Of a stretch of 64,000 bases of DNA, positions 9,004-17,545 are shown one piece after another; positions within the stretch are counted from its first letter, which is position 1; each line of letters begins with the position of its first letter. Both the position numbers and the translations under genes were made by a program. Below the pieces are notes generated by a model that saw nothing but the letters and a program-made list of their open reading frames with translations, did no database searches and had not been told where the DNA came from. This stretch comes from Methylobacterium fujisawaense (GTDB lineage Bacteria; Pseudomonadota; Alphaproteobacteria; Rhizobiales; Beijerinckiaceae): NCBI RefSeq assembly GCF_014138435.1, contig NZ_JACJIM010000008.1, positions 62,001-126,000 of the forward strand, read 5' to 3'.

Positions 9004-9102
9004 CCGGACCGCGCGCCCGGGCAGCGCCGCGGAGCCACGCCGCTCCCCCGTGACAGGCCGCGGGGTGCGGGCGGACGCCCGCAGCCGCGCGCCATCCGGG
9101 CC

Positions 9103-9522
9103 CTACTGCGCCGCGGCATCGACGACGCGGCACAGGTTCTGGTCGACGTCCTGACCGATCTGACCGGCCTGCACCATGAAGAGGGCGTCGACCCGGCTGC
9201 CCGTCCCGGCCTTGCGCACCACGACCCGCAGCGTCTGCGGTCGCCCCGAGCCGGACGTCTCCTGCTGGGCCGTCAGGGTCCCGAGCTGCTTCTCGACGTG
9301 CACGCCCACGAAGCCTTCGGCCAGGACCGCCCGCGTCACCCGGTCGAACGCGGCCTTGGGGCTGACCGAGGGGAAGATCATCCACGTCTTGTAGGTGATG
9401 GCCTGAAGCATCGGCGTCCCCTCGCTCCGGTAATGGTCGCGGCATGTCTCCGCCGCGGCCGCCGGGAGCGCGAGTGTGGACAGGATTGCCGCGTGGACGA
9501 ACGCGGTTTGCATCGATCCCAT
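9103..9522 (-). CDS. Small exported protein of the AAA/exported-protein block
   Basis: This 139-residue protein starts at 9522 (an in-frame ATG at 9513 is an alternative) with a GAGAGG ribosome-binding site. The signal peptide is AILSTLALPAAAAE. The mature part begins ETCRDHY, continues YKTWMIFPSVSPKAAFDRVT and a strand-rich HVEKQLGTLTAQQETSGSG, and ends with QNLCRVVDAAAQ, so two Cys may pair. The pattern (helix followed by an amphipathic sheet) recalls small periplasmic or lipoprotein-like domains. Function unknown. Confidence 0.7.
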   Translation of the reverse strand: MGSMQTAFVHAAILSTLALPAAAAETCRDHYRSEGTPMLQAITYKTWMIFPSVSPKAAFDRVTRAVLAEGFVGVHVEKQLGTLTAQQETSGSGRPQTLRVVVRKAGTGSRVDALFMVQAGQIGQDVDQNLCRVVDAAAQ

Positions 9523-9643
9523 GGGGCGCCTCTCACTTCGTTCTGGCGTGGACTTGGCGGACCTGCGCGGCCGGGTCCCGGTCGGGCGTCGATCCGTACG
9601 GGTGCGGGAGGCCGGTCCGCGCCGGCCGGCCCCCCGCAGGGTC

Positions 9644-10444
9644 TCAGAGCTGCGGCGCGGCCGGTGGCCGGGGGCGCGGCGGCGGCGCCATCTCGCGCGG
9701 TGCCGGGGGCTCGGTCCGCGGCGGCGCGCCGGACGCGGCCGCCTCCGCCTTCGGAGGCTCAGCGACCGGCGCCGGCCGCGGGGCCGCGACCGAGCCGCGG
9801 ACCGTGTCGCGCAGGAAATCGCCGGTGCTGGTGCCGGCCTCCCGGGACGCCGGAGCCGGCGCCGCCCGGGCCGCCGGTGCGGCCTGGCCGCTGCCGCCGT
9901 CGCGCGGCACCGGCACCTGCGACACCGCCGGGGCCCGGCGGGGCTCGCCCGGCGGCACGGTGATCCGGAACGTGTACGGCACCGTGGACCCGTCCCCGAA
10001 GGTGACGGCGACCGACAGGGTGTCGAGGCCGGAGAAGTCGGTGCGTGCCGTGTAGTAGAGCGACATCGCGTCCTTCTTGGCGTCCTCGCAGCCGTCCGGC
10101 TGCCGGATCTGCGCCCCGGTCTCGTCGACCTTGCCGCTGAGGATCCGGAATTCCCGCCGCTGCTCGATGCGCCCGCCGCGCGGCGGCCTGACGAGTTCGA
10201 TCGTGGCCGCGCGCGAGCGGCACCCCTGCGTGGCGAAGTAGTAGGTGAAGCCCTGGAGGAAGATCCGCTGGCCGGGGCGCGCGGTCTTGTTCTCCACCTC
10301 CGCCCGGGCCGGCAGGGCGAGGCAGAGCGGCAGGCAGAGCGCTGAGCCGAGCGCCGACCCGAGGGCCAGGACGCCGGCGCCGGTGCGCCGTCGCGGTCGG
10401 GTCGGTGCTGCGGATCGGGGAGCGTTCGGAAGGTGCTGATGCAC
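9644..10444 (-). CDS. Exported Ig/cadherin-like protein, paralogue B
   Basis: The 266-residue protein starts with GTG at 10444 behind a GAGGACGAG site. A signal peptide (about residues 22-48, ending ALPARA) precedes one beta-sandwich-like domain with PGQRIFLQGF, RPPRGGRIEQRREF and YYTARTDFSGLDTLSVAV. The last resembles the Y-x-P-x-F-x-G-x-D motif of bacterial Ig/cadherin-like repeats. A Pro/Ala-rich tail of about 100 residues carries GDFLRDTVRGSV and ends PPAAPQL. It is a tandem duplicate of the next upstream gene, sharing the same motifs in the same order. Confidence 0.78.
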   Translation of the reverse strand: MHQHLPNAPRSAAPTRPRRRTGAGVLALGSALGSALCLPLCLALPARAEVENKTARPGQRIFLQGFTYYFATQGCRSRAATIELVRPPRGGRIEQRREFRILSGKVDETGAQIRQPDGCEDAKKDAMSLYYTARTDFSGLDTLSVAVTFGDGSTVPYTFRITVPPGEPRRAPAVSQVPVPRDGGSGQAAPAARAAPAPASREAGTSTGDFLRDTVRGSVAAPRPAPVAEPPKAEAAASGAPPRTEPPAPREMAPPPRPRPPAAPQL

Positions 10445-10511
10445 GGGCCTCGTCCTCGGCTTGGCGATGGGGGGGGCGGCCTCCGCCGCAGGGCTGACCG
10501 TCCGCGGCGCG

Positions 10512-11291
10512 TCAGAGCTGCGGCGCGGCGGGCGGGCGCGGCGGTGCCAGTTGCTGTGGCGGCAGCGCGGGCGGTGCGGGCGTGCCGGATACGGGCGCCG
10601 CGGCCTCTGCAGCCTTCGGGGGCGGCGAAGCCGGTGCCGGCCGGCCGGCCGGGACCGCGCCGCGGACCGCGTCGCGCAGGAAGTCGCCGGTGCTGGCCTC
10701 CTGAGGCGCCGGAGCCGGAGCCGCTCGCTCGGCCGGAGCGGCGCGCGCCGTCGGGGCCGGCCGCGAGAGGCCCGCGTCGCGGGGGGCGGGTGCCTGGGAC
10801 ACCGCCGGCGCCCGCCGGCCTTCGCCCTCGGGCACCGTGATCCTGTAGGTGTAGGTCGCCTCCTCGCCGGTGACGAAGGTGACGATCACCGACACCGTGT
10901 CCAGGCCGGAGAAATCGGGCCGGGCCGTGTAGTAGAGCGCCCGCGCGTCCCGCTCGACATCCTGGCAGCCGTCCCGCGACGGGGTGCCGTCGGTGTTCCG
11001 GCCGAGGACCAGGAATTCGCGCCGCTGCTCGATGCGTCCGCCGCGGGGCGGCGTGACCAGTTCGACCGCGGCCGCCGGAACCGACGGGCAGCCCGGCCGG
11101 GTCTCGTGGGTGGCGTAGCCGTCGAGGCGGATCCGCTGTCCGGGGCGCGCGGTCACGCTCGTGGATCCGGCGAGCGCCGGCCCCGCGAGGCAGAGCCCGA
11201 GGAGGCCGAGGAGGCCGAAGAGGAAGCCGAAGCCGGGTCGCCCAGGCCGCACGACCCCGGCCGCTCTCGACTTCGGGACGCTGTGTGCCAT
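10512..11291 (-). CDS. Exported Ig/cadherin-like protein, paralogue A
   Basis: The start at 11291 (259 residues) has a strong GAGGAGGAG ribosome-binding site; longer frames lack one. A signal segment (GFLFGLLGLLGLCLAGPALAG) is followed by PGQRIRLDGY, TPPRGGRIEQRREF, YYTARPDFSGLDTVSVIV and TYRITVPEGEGRRAPAVSQ, then a Pro/Ala-rich tail with GDFLRDAVRGAV and the same PPAAPQL end as its neighbour. The single domain with two Cys is probably a beta sandwich; the tail could span the periplasm or bind a partner. It is a tandem paralogue of the downstream gene. Confidence 0.78.
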   Translation of the reverse strand: MAHSVPKSRAAGVVRPGRPGFGFLFGLLGLLGLCLAGPALAGSTSVTARPGQRIRLDGYATHETRPGCPSVPAAAVELVTPPRGGRIEQRREFLVLGRNTDGTPSRDGCQDVERDARALYYTARPDFSGLDTVSVIVTFVTGEEATYTYRITVPEGEGRRAPAVSQAPAPRDAGLSRPAPTARAAPAERAAPAPAPQEASTGDFLRDAVRGAVPAGRPAPASPPPKAAEAAAPVSGTPAPPALPPQQLAPPRPPAAPQL

Positions 11292-11344
11292 GGGACTCCT
11301 CCTCGGCCTGCGGGACGGGCGGTCGTGGACCGCGGGCGGGACGC

Positions 11345-12691
11345 TCACTTCGGGTCGGAGCGCTCCAGGACCGGCTTGCCGCCATCGGTGCGGAACCGGA
11401 CCGCGTAGGTGCTGTTCGTCGACTGGGCGTTGCACGTGATGACCACCGGGCCGCCCATCGGGTTGGGCAACTCGCAGGTGCCCTTCACCTTGATGGTGGA
11501 CTGGTCGCGCTCGGCGTACATCAGCTCGTCGATGGGCTGGCGCAGGGTGCCACCCGCGACGAGGCCCTTCGCCGAGGCCAGGAACGCCATGGCCTTGCCG
11601 TCGGTGGTGCCGAAGATGAACCCGGCCTTCGGGCTCCCGACGACGGAGGTGTTCACCGCACCCGAGGCGCAGAGGGCGGTGAGGTCCTCCCCGTCCATCA
11701 CCAGGGATTCGCAGCGGCCCTTGAAGGACAGCTTCAGGAACGTGCCCGGCGGCGGGTCCCGCGCCTCCGCGGTGTCGCGGGGCGCGGGCGGTGGAGACGG
11801 TGACTGCGACGGCGGCGGCGGCGTGTCGGGCGGGGCCGGAGCCCGCGCTTCGGCGGGCCGATCGCGGGAAGGCGCGGTCCCGCCGTCCCGCCGGTCCCAG
11901 CCGCCGCGAGGCTGGCCGGGCTGCCAGACGCAGAGACGGACGCCGTCATTGTCCCAGCAGGGGCCGCTCGGGGACAGGGCGCCGAGGGATTCGGCGGCGC
12001 GCAGGCCACCCGACGACCCGTTCCAGAAGGCGGTGGCCTTCAGCGGGTTCTGCGGGTCTCGGACGAGCTGCGCCACGACGTCGAGCTTGCTCCCGGAATA
12101 GGAGCGGATCTCGAAGCCGCGGGCACCGGTCTGCCCGGTCTCCGCCCGGAACTGGCAGGCCCCGTCGAGGCGGACATCGCCGGCGACCTCGAGGTAGCAA
12201 TCGGCGGCCCGCGGCGCGCCGGCCTCGGGCGCCGCCGCGGGAGCCCCGCCGAAGCCGGGGCGGCCCTCGCCGACCTTCCAGGCGCAGACCCGGCTCCGGG
12301 ACCCGGTCCAGCAGGCGCCCTCCGACGTGACGCCGTCGGAGGGGCCGTCCTCGGGCTTGCCGCCGGGCTCCCGGTTCCAGGTGGCCGTGCCCCGGCCCGG
12401 CGCCGTCACCGACACGACCACCCCGTCGCGCAGGTAGCCGTTGTCGTAGGTGGCGAGGCGGAACCCGCCCACGCCGTAGCTGCGCGCATCGGTCAGGAAC
12501 TCGCAGACCCCGTCGATGACGGTCCTGCCGTCGGCCGCGAAGAAGCAATCGGCCTTGCGGACCTTGATCTGCGCCTGCGCGGCGGCGGGCAGGAGGAGGC
12601 CGGCCGACAGGGCGGCGGCGAAGAGGGCGAGGCGGCGCCCGGCCCGAGGGGCCGGGAACCGCGCAGGATTCGAACGGCGGCGGGGGGCCAT
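11345..12691 (-). CDS. Large exported Cys-rich protein of unknown function
   Basis: This 448-residue protein has a basic N-terminus and signal peptide (LALFAAALSAGLLLPAAAQA). The mature part has two related Cys-containing units (KADCFFAADGRTVIDGVCEF ... ACWTGSRSRVCAWK and ADCYLEVAGDVRLDGACQF ... PCWDNDGVRLCVWQ), a Pro-rich linker (about residues 275-315), and a third domain (GRCESLVMDGEDLTALC) that ends in VLERSDPK. The internal duplication and this shared ending (also on the block's last gene) suggest modular construction. An extracytoplasmic, perhaps envelope-binding, role is inferred. No family was recognised. Confidence 0.75.
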   Translation of the reverse strand: MAPRRRSNPARFPAPRAGRRLALFAAALSAGLLLPAAAQAQIKVRKADCFFAADGRTVIDGVCEFLTDARSYGVGGFRLATYDNGYLRDGVVVSVTAPGRGTATWNREPGGKPEDGPSDGVTSEGACWTGSRSRVCAWKVGEGRPGFGGAPAAAPEAGAPRAADCYLEVAGDVRLDGACQFRAETGQTGARGFEIRSYSGSKLDVVAQLVRDPQNPLKATAFWNGSSGGLRAAESLGALSPSGPCWDNDGVRLCVWQPGQPRGGWDRRDGGTAPSRDRPAEARAPAPPDTPPPPSQSPSPPPAPRDTAEARDPPPGTFLKLSFKGRCESLVMDGEDLTALCASGAVNTSVVGSPKAGFIFGTTDGKAMAFLASAKGLVAGGTLRQPIDELMYAERDQSTIKVKGTCELPNPMGGPVVITCNAQSTNSTYAVRFRTDGGKPVLERSDPK

Positions 12692-12700
12692 GGCCGTCTC

Positions 12701-14140
12701 CTATGGATTGCCGAGGAGGCGGCGGGCCGCCTGGATGGTGCGGTCGTTGCGCTGGTCGACGACGCGGCCCTGGTAGAGATTCCGGTCGGCGAGGCGTTGC
12801 TGGAGCGCGGCCCAGAAGCCGACGCCCCATTTGTCCTGCTCGAGGTTCTGCAGGATCTCGGTGGACTTGAGTTCGAGGGCGCGGATCGTCATGTCGGCCG
12901 CCTTGCCGGGATCCCGCTGCAGGCCGGCGCCGCCGATATCGAACAGGAACGCCGCCGAGGCCGCCGCGGGGGCGAAGGAGGCCTCGCCCGCGAGGCGCTC
13001 CAGATACCGCCGCGCCAAGAGGCCGTCGGGGGCGGTGATCCGCTGCTCCGTGTTCGCCGGCGACAGGAGCAGCGCGTAGAGATACTGCGCCACCGAGACC
13101 CCGCTCTCCGCCAGGCTCCTGAGCTTCGCCTCGTCGGCGGCGTTGGTGGTGGCGCTCTTGAACAGCGCCATCAACGCCTCGACGCTCGGCGCGGAGGCGG
13201 GTGGTGTCGCGGGCGGCGGCGTGCCCGGCTTTCCGGGGCCGGAATTGCCCGCCCCGGAATTGCCAGCCCCGGAATTGCCCGCCCCTGGATTGCCGGTCCC
13301 CGGATTGGTCTGCGGGCCGGCGGCCCTGCCGGCCAGCGCCTGCACGGCCGCGCGCGTCTGCGGCGTCGCCGACCCGTCGGCGGGGCCCGTGTAGAAGCCG
13401 CGCTTCGCGAGATTGCGCTGGATCGCCGCCACGAGGTCGGGGGGCTGGCGGCCGAGCTCGTCCGTGAAGGTGGTGACCGCCAGCGGCAGCTTGGCCGCCA
13501 CCGTGTCCATGTAGAGATCGGCGGCCTTCTGCGGATCGCGCGGGACGCCGCTCTCGGCATCGGTGTAGCAGCCGGCGATCCAGTAGAGCGTCGACCAGGA
13601 ATCGAGATAGGCGTTCCGGGCGGCGACCGGGTTCGCGTGGAAGGCCAGCCCGTAGCGGCAGCCCCGCTTGAGATCGTATTGGCCGCGGCCTCTGTTGAGC
13701 AGGAGTTCGGTCATGCCGCGCTGGGCCCCGGGGAAGCCGAGGTCGGCGGGCTTCTGGTAGTAGGTCAGGGCCTTGGCGGCGTCGGGCTTGACGGGATTCT
13801 TGACGTAGAGCGCGGCCCATTCGGGATTGTAGAGGGCGCCCATGAACGAGCGGGCGCTGACGTCGCCGGCCTCGGCACCCGCCTTGAGCTTCTCGAAGGC
13901 GGCCCTGTCGCCGTCCTTGCCGGCCTTGTCGAGCAGGTCGAGATAGAGCTTCTCGTTCTCCTTGCTGTCGGCGGGCTTGCCCCACTCGCCCGCGGGCTTC
14001 AGCAGCGCGAGGGCGAGGCCGGCCAGGAGCGCGACCGCGGCCTGGGGCAGGACCAGCCAGGCGAGGCGGTAGCGCGCATCCGCGTACCAGAGCGTCGCGT
14101 GCGCCCGGAGCCGGTCGGTCCCGATCAAGACGCCGCTCAT
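12701..14140 (-). CDS. Membrane-anchored periplasmic protein with Sel1-like and PG-binding-like segments, paralogue 2
   Basis: The ATG at 14140 overlaps the upstream stop (ATGA), giving 479 residues. A short cytoplasmic N-terminus (RLRAHATLWYADARYRLAW) precedes one membrane helix (LVLPQAAVALLAGLALALL). The periplasmic part has Sel1-like helical repeats (GDVSARSFMGALYNP, DAAKALTYYQKPADLGFPGA), a PG-binding-like VAAIQRNLAKRGFYTGPADG, a linker of repeated pentads near GAGNSGAGNSG, and a second such segment at the end (ALQQRLADRNLYQGRVVDQ). It is a paralogue of the next upstream gene. It probably scaffolds partners at the cell wall; inference. Confidence 0.78.
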   Translation of the reverse strand: MSGVLIGTDRLRAHATLWYADARYRLAWLVLPQAAVALLAGLALALLKPAGEWGKPADSKENEKLYLDLLDKAGKDGDRAAFEKLKAGAEAGDVSARSFMGALYNPEWAALYVKNPVKPDAAKALTYYQKPADLGFPGAQRGMTELLLNRGRGQYDLKRGCRYGLAFHANPVAARNAYLDSWSTLYWIAGCYTDAESGVPRDPQKAADLYMDTVAAKLPLAVTTFTDELGRQPPDLVAAIQRNLAKRGFYTGPADGSATPQTRAAVQALAGRAAGPQTNPGTGNPGAGNSGAGNSGAGNSGPGKPGTPPPATPPASAPSVEALMALFKSATTNAADEAKLRSLAESGVSVAQYLYALLLSPANTEQRITAPDGLLARRYLERLAGEASFAPAAASAAFLFDIGGAGLQRDPGKAADMTIRALELKSTEILQNLEQDKWGVGFWAALQQRLADRNLYQGRVVDQRNDRTIQAARRLLGNP

Positions 14141-15498
14141 GACTTGGCTTTCATGTAGGCGCGCAGGGCCGTGATGACCGCCGGATTGCGCGTGTTCTCG
14201 ACCGGGAGCGTGTAGAAGCCGCGGGTGGTCAGTTCGGCCTGGAGGGCGCCCCAGAACCCGTCGCTCCAGTGCCCCGCCTCGGGGAACAGCAGCCAGAAGG
14301 TGATCTGGTCGTCCTTGAGGTCGATGCCCCGCAGGGCGAGGGCCGCGGCCTTCCGGGGATCCTTGGCGACGTTGCCGTAGCCGGAATCGTGGAGCACCGC
14401 GGCCTCGCCCGCCGCCATGCCGTTCCCGGCGGCCGCGGCGCGCTCGTAGGCGGCCACGGCGACCTGCGCGTCCGGCGCGAAGACGTCGCCCTTGTTCATC
14501 ACCGGGTTGAACAGGCGCGCATAGGCGGTGAGCGCGTCCGCGTCCCCGGCATCGGCCCGGCCCTTGAGCTCGGCCAGCTTCCGCCGGTCGCCGGCCCGGG
14601 CGGCGGTCGCGAGGGCGATCACCTCCGGATCCGGGCCCTTGGGCGCCATCCGCCGCGGCTCGGGCCGCGGGGTCGCGACCGTGTTGGTGATCCCCGCCTC
14701 CACCTGGAGGGCCGTGATGATCCCGGGATTGGGCCGCCCGTCCACGGGGCCGATATAGCGACGCTGCTCGGCCAGATGCCGCTGGAGGCCCGACACCAGG
14801 GCGGGGTTCTGCTGGCCGAGATTGTTGATGAAGGCGTCCATCGTCGGCCGGTGCTTGCGCCACAGCACCGCGGTCACCAGCCCCCCGGCCCGGACCGGGT
14901 CCTGCGGCAGGCCGCTCTCGGGCTCGACGTAGCAGGTGGCGAGCTTGACGGTGAGCCGCTCCTCGCCGGTGATCGTGCGCTCGAGCGTCTCGGGATCGTC
15001 GAACCAGGTCTGGGCGAGGCGGCAGCCGCGCCGGAGGTCGCGGTTGGGGTTGGCCGGATCGAGCAGCACGTCCGCGAGGCGCGCGACCGCCAGGAGGTCG
15101 CCGATCGCGGCGCCCGGTCCGTAGAGGGCGGCCGCCCGGGCGAAATCGTTCGGCGCGGGCTTGCTGGGGAAGTAGGCGGCGGTCAGCGGGTCGTAGAGCG
15201 TCCCGAGCTTGGTCGCGGCGTCGATCTGGCCCCGGGTGGCCGCGGCGGTCAGCGCGTCGAACGCCGTGCGGTCGCCGTCCTTGCCGGCCCGGTCGCGCAG
15301 GGCGCTCAGCTCGGCGATCCGCGCCTTCGAGGCGGTGGCCGGCTGACCCCAGACGCCCTGCGCGGCCAGCGCCATGCACAGGCCCGCCACCGCGCAGGTC
15401 ACGGCCTGCGGCAGGGCGAGCCAGGCCAGGCGGTAGCGGCGATCGTCGTACCAGAGGGTCGCGTGCGCGCGCAGCCAGTCCTCGCGTGCGATGCTCAT
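14137..15498 (-). CDS. Membrane-anchored periplasmic protein with Sel1-like and PG-binding-like segments, paralogue 1
   Basis: This 453-residue protein starts at 15498 (MSIAREDWLRAHATLWY), 22 bases after the double-AAA gene. It shares with its downstream paralogue the N-terminal motif DWLRAHATLWYDDRRYRLAW and a following membrane helix (LALPQAVTCAVAGLCMALAA). The periplasmic region has Sel1-like helical pairs, a PG-binding-like VSGLQRHLAEQRRYIGPVDG and a C-terminal LQAELTTRGFYTLPVENT. The conserved cytosolic motif in both paralogues is the obvious place for contact with the co-encoded ATPases, but this is inference. Confidence 0.78.
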   Translation of the reverse strand: MSIAREDWLRAHATLWYDDRRYRLAWLALPQAVTCAVAGLCMALAAQGVWGQPATASKARIAELSALRDRAGKDGDRTAFDALTAAATRGQIDAATKLGTLYDPLTAAYFPSKPAPNDFARAAALYGPGAAIGDLLAVARLADVLLDPANPNRDLRRGCRLAQTWFDDPETLERTITGEERLTVKLATCYVEPESGLPQDPVRAGGLVTAVLWRKHRPTMDAFINNLGQQNPALVSGLQRHLAEQRRYIGPVDGRPNPGIITALQVEAGITNTVATPRPEPRRMAPKGPDPEVIALATAARAGDRRKLAELKGRADAGDADALTAYARLFNPVMNKGDVFAPDAQVAVAAYERAAAAGNGMAAGEAAVLHDSGYGNVAKDPRKAAALALRGIDLKDDQITFWLLFPEAGHWSDGFWGALQAELTTRGFYTLPVENTRNPAVITALRAYMKAKS

Positions 15499-15520
15499 GG
15501 CCGCGACGGCTCCCGGGCCG

Positions 15521-17476
15521 TCACGACAATGCGGCGGGGCGCGGGGCGCCGCCGCCGAGCGCCCGCTCGAAATCCACGAGCTCGAACTGGCCGTAATCGC
15601 CCAGGGGATCGCTGGCGAGCCGCATCGCCTGGGCCTCGCGCAGGCGCTCCAGGAGGGTGCGCATCGCGCGGGCATTCGCCCAGTCGTGCCGCTGCGCGCG
15701 CTGCTCGACCCACGGGATCAGCAGGGTCTCGAAGCGCGGCGGCAGCCGGAAGGATTGCCGCGACGCCATCAGGCGCAGGATCTCGACGAGGTCGTAAGGA
15801 TCGTAGGCCGGGAATTCGACGGTCTTGGTGAAGCGGCCGGCGAGGCCGGGATTCGTGTCGATGAACCGGGCCATGTCGTCGGTGTAGCCGGCGACGATCA
15901 CGATGATCCGGTCGCGGTTGTCCTCCATGAACTTGAGGAGGGTGTCGATCGCCTCCTTGCCGAAGTCGCCCCCGCCCCCGCCGCCCTCGGCCAGGGTGTA
16001 GGCCTCGTCGATGAACAGGATGCCGTCGAGGGCCTCGCGGCAGCGCTCCAGGGTCTTGGCCGCGGTCTGGCCGACATAGCCCGCCACCAGCCCGGCCCGG
16101 TCGACCTCGACCACGTGCCCCTTCCGCAGGACGCCGAGCGCCCGGAAGATGTCGCCCATGATGCGCGCCACCTCGGTCTTGCCGACGCCGGGCGGGCCGG
16201 TGAACACCATGTGCTGGCTCACCGCGCCGACCTCGATGCCCTCGGCGCGGCGCCGGGCATCGACCAGCACCCGCGCCGCCACGGTCTTCACCTGCTCCTT
16301 GACCGGCGCGAGCCCGATCATCGCGTCGAGGCGGGCCATGACCTTCCGGGCGGCGTCCATGTCGACCGCGCCGCCGGCCTGGCGGCCGAGGGCCGCGGCG
16401 ATGTCGGCGGGTTCGAGCCGGTTGATGTCGCCGCCGGGGCTGGCGGCGAGGCGCAGCGCCTGCGCCTGGCGGGCCTTCTCCAGCACCGTGCGCATCTCGC
16501 GGGCATTGGCCCAGTCCTCGGCCTTGGACCGGGCGCCGACATAGGCCGCGAGGTCCTTCTCGAACCCCTCCGGCATGACGAAGCCCTGGCCGGCCGCCAT
16601 GCGCTTCAGGATCTCGGCGAGTTCCGGCGGGCTGTAGGGCGGGAACTCGACGGTCTTGGTGAAGCGGCTGGCGAGCCCCGGATTCGTGTCGATGAACCGG
16701 CGCATGTCGTTGGTGTAGCCGGCGACGATCACGATGATCCGGTCGCGGTTGTCCTCCATGAACTTGAGGAGGGTGTCGATCGCCTCCTTGCCGAAGTCGC
16801 CCCCGCCCCCGCCGGCGGCGGCCAGGGTGTAGGCCTCGTCGATGAACAGGATGCCGTCGAGGGCCTCGCGGCAGCGCTCCAGGGTCTTGATCGCGGTCTG
16901 GCCGGCATAGCCCGCCACCAGCCCGGCCCGGTCGACCTCCACGACGTGGCCCTTGCGCAGCACCTTCAGCGCCTTGAAGACGTTGCCGAGGATCCGGGCG
17001 ACCTCGGTCTTGCCGACGCCGGGGGGCCCGGTGAACACCATGTGCTGGCTCATGGCCGCCACCGGCAGGTTCTGGGCGCGGCGCTGCTGCTCCACCTGCA
17101 TCCGGGCGATGACGCCCTTCACCTCCAGCTTCACGGGGTCGAGGCCGACCATGCCGTCGAGGGTCGCGAGCGCGGTGGCCAGGAGGTCCTTCTTCTCCGC
17201 GCCCGCGCCGTCGTCCACGAAGCGGATCGGGCGGATCCTGCGGCTCGCCCGGGCCTGGTCCAGGGCGCGCCGCGTCGCCTCGATCCGCGCCGGGATGTAG
17301 CTCGCCGCCAGGAGGCCCCCGACGAGGCCGCCGAGGATCAGGCCGTTGCGCAGCAGAGCCGCGGGCGTCGCGGCGAGCGGCCCGAGCAGGTCCGGCCGCA
17401 GGGCGACCAGCAGGCCGGTGGCACCCAGCACGATGACCGCGAAGAGCGCGACCGGATGCTTGTCGAGGCGTTCCAT
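15521..17476 (-). CDS. Membrane-anchored double AAA+ ATPase (two CbxX/CfqX-type domains)
   Basis: This 651-residue protein has two N-terminal membrane helices (about residues 9-27 and 43-61) and two full AAA+ domains. Domain 1 has Walker A GPPGVGKT at 150-157 and Walker B ILFIDEA at 209-215; domain 2 has them at 427-434 and 486-492. Both carry the CbxX/CfqX/SpoVK features GHVVEVDRAGLV, QTA-KTLE and a sensor-1-like IVIVAGYT. The family uses ATP to remodel protein complexes, as Rubisco activase CbbX and EccA of type VII secretion do. The membrane anchor and exported neighbours point to an envelope role. The two domains are nearly identical over long stretches. Confidence 0.88.
   Translation of the reverse strand: MERLDKHPVALFAVIVLGATGLLVALRPDLLGPLAATPAALLRNGLILGGLVGGLLAASYIPARIEATRRALDQARASRRIRPIRFVDDGAGAEKKDLLATALATLDGMVGLDPVKLEVKGVIARMQVEQQRRAQNLPVAAMSQHMVFTGPPGVGKTEVARILGNVFKALKVLRKGHVVEVDRAGLVAGYAGQTAIKTLERCREALDGILFIDEAYTLAAAGGGGGDFGKEAIDTLLKFMEDNRDRIIVIVAGYTNDMRRFIDTNPGLASRFTKTVEFPPYSPPELAEILKRMAAGQGFVMPEGFEKDLAAYVGARSKAEDWANAREMRTVLEKARQAQALRLAASPGGDINRLEPADIAAALGRQAGGAVDMDAARKVMARLDAMIGLAPVKEQVKTVAARVLVDARRRAEGIEVGAVSQHMVFTGPPGVGKTEVARIMGDIFRALGVLRKGHVVEVDRAGLVAGYVGQTAAKTLERCREALDGILFIDEAYTLAEGGGGGGDFGKEAIDTLLKFMEDNRDRIIVIVAGYTDDMARFIDTNPGLAGRFTKTVEFPAYDPYDLVEILRLMASRQSFRLPPRFETLLIPWVEQRAQRHDWANARAMRTLLERLREAQAMRLASDPLGDYGQFELVDFERALGGGAPRPAALS
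15882..16058 (-). repeat. Near-identical AAA core segment, copy 1 of 3
   Basis: About 177 bp covering Walker B to sensor 1 of the second AAA domain of the double-AAA gene. Copies 2 (16713-16889) and 3 (17883-18059) align without gaps and are nearly identical at the DNA level, including third codon positions over about 100 bp. Confidence 0.85.
16713..16889 (-). repeat. Near-identical AAA core segment, copy 2 of 3
   Basis: This copy lies in the first AAA domain of the double-AAA gene, offset 831 bp from copy 1 and 1170 bp from copy 3. Only a few substitutions are seen, mainly in the Gly-rich loop region. Confidence 0.85.
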
Positions 17477-17545
17477 GGACGTGACAAACCTTGGTGCTGG
17501 CCGTGGTGCTGAACGGGCGCGGGGCGTCCCGCGATCGTCTCGCCG

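Noticed and set aside
12797..14158. Long plus-strand frame antisense to the Sel1-like gene
   Set aside because: No start signal and no domain; it mirrors codon bias of the opposite strand.
15491..17512. Long plus-strand frame antisense to the double-AAA gene
   Set aside because: His/Asp/Val-rich artefact with repeated blocks that simply mirror the duplicated AAA domains.
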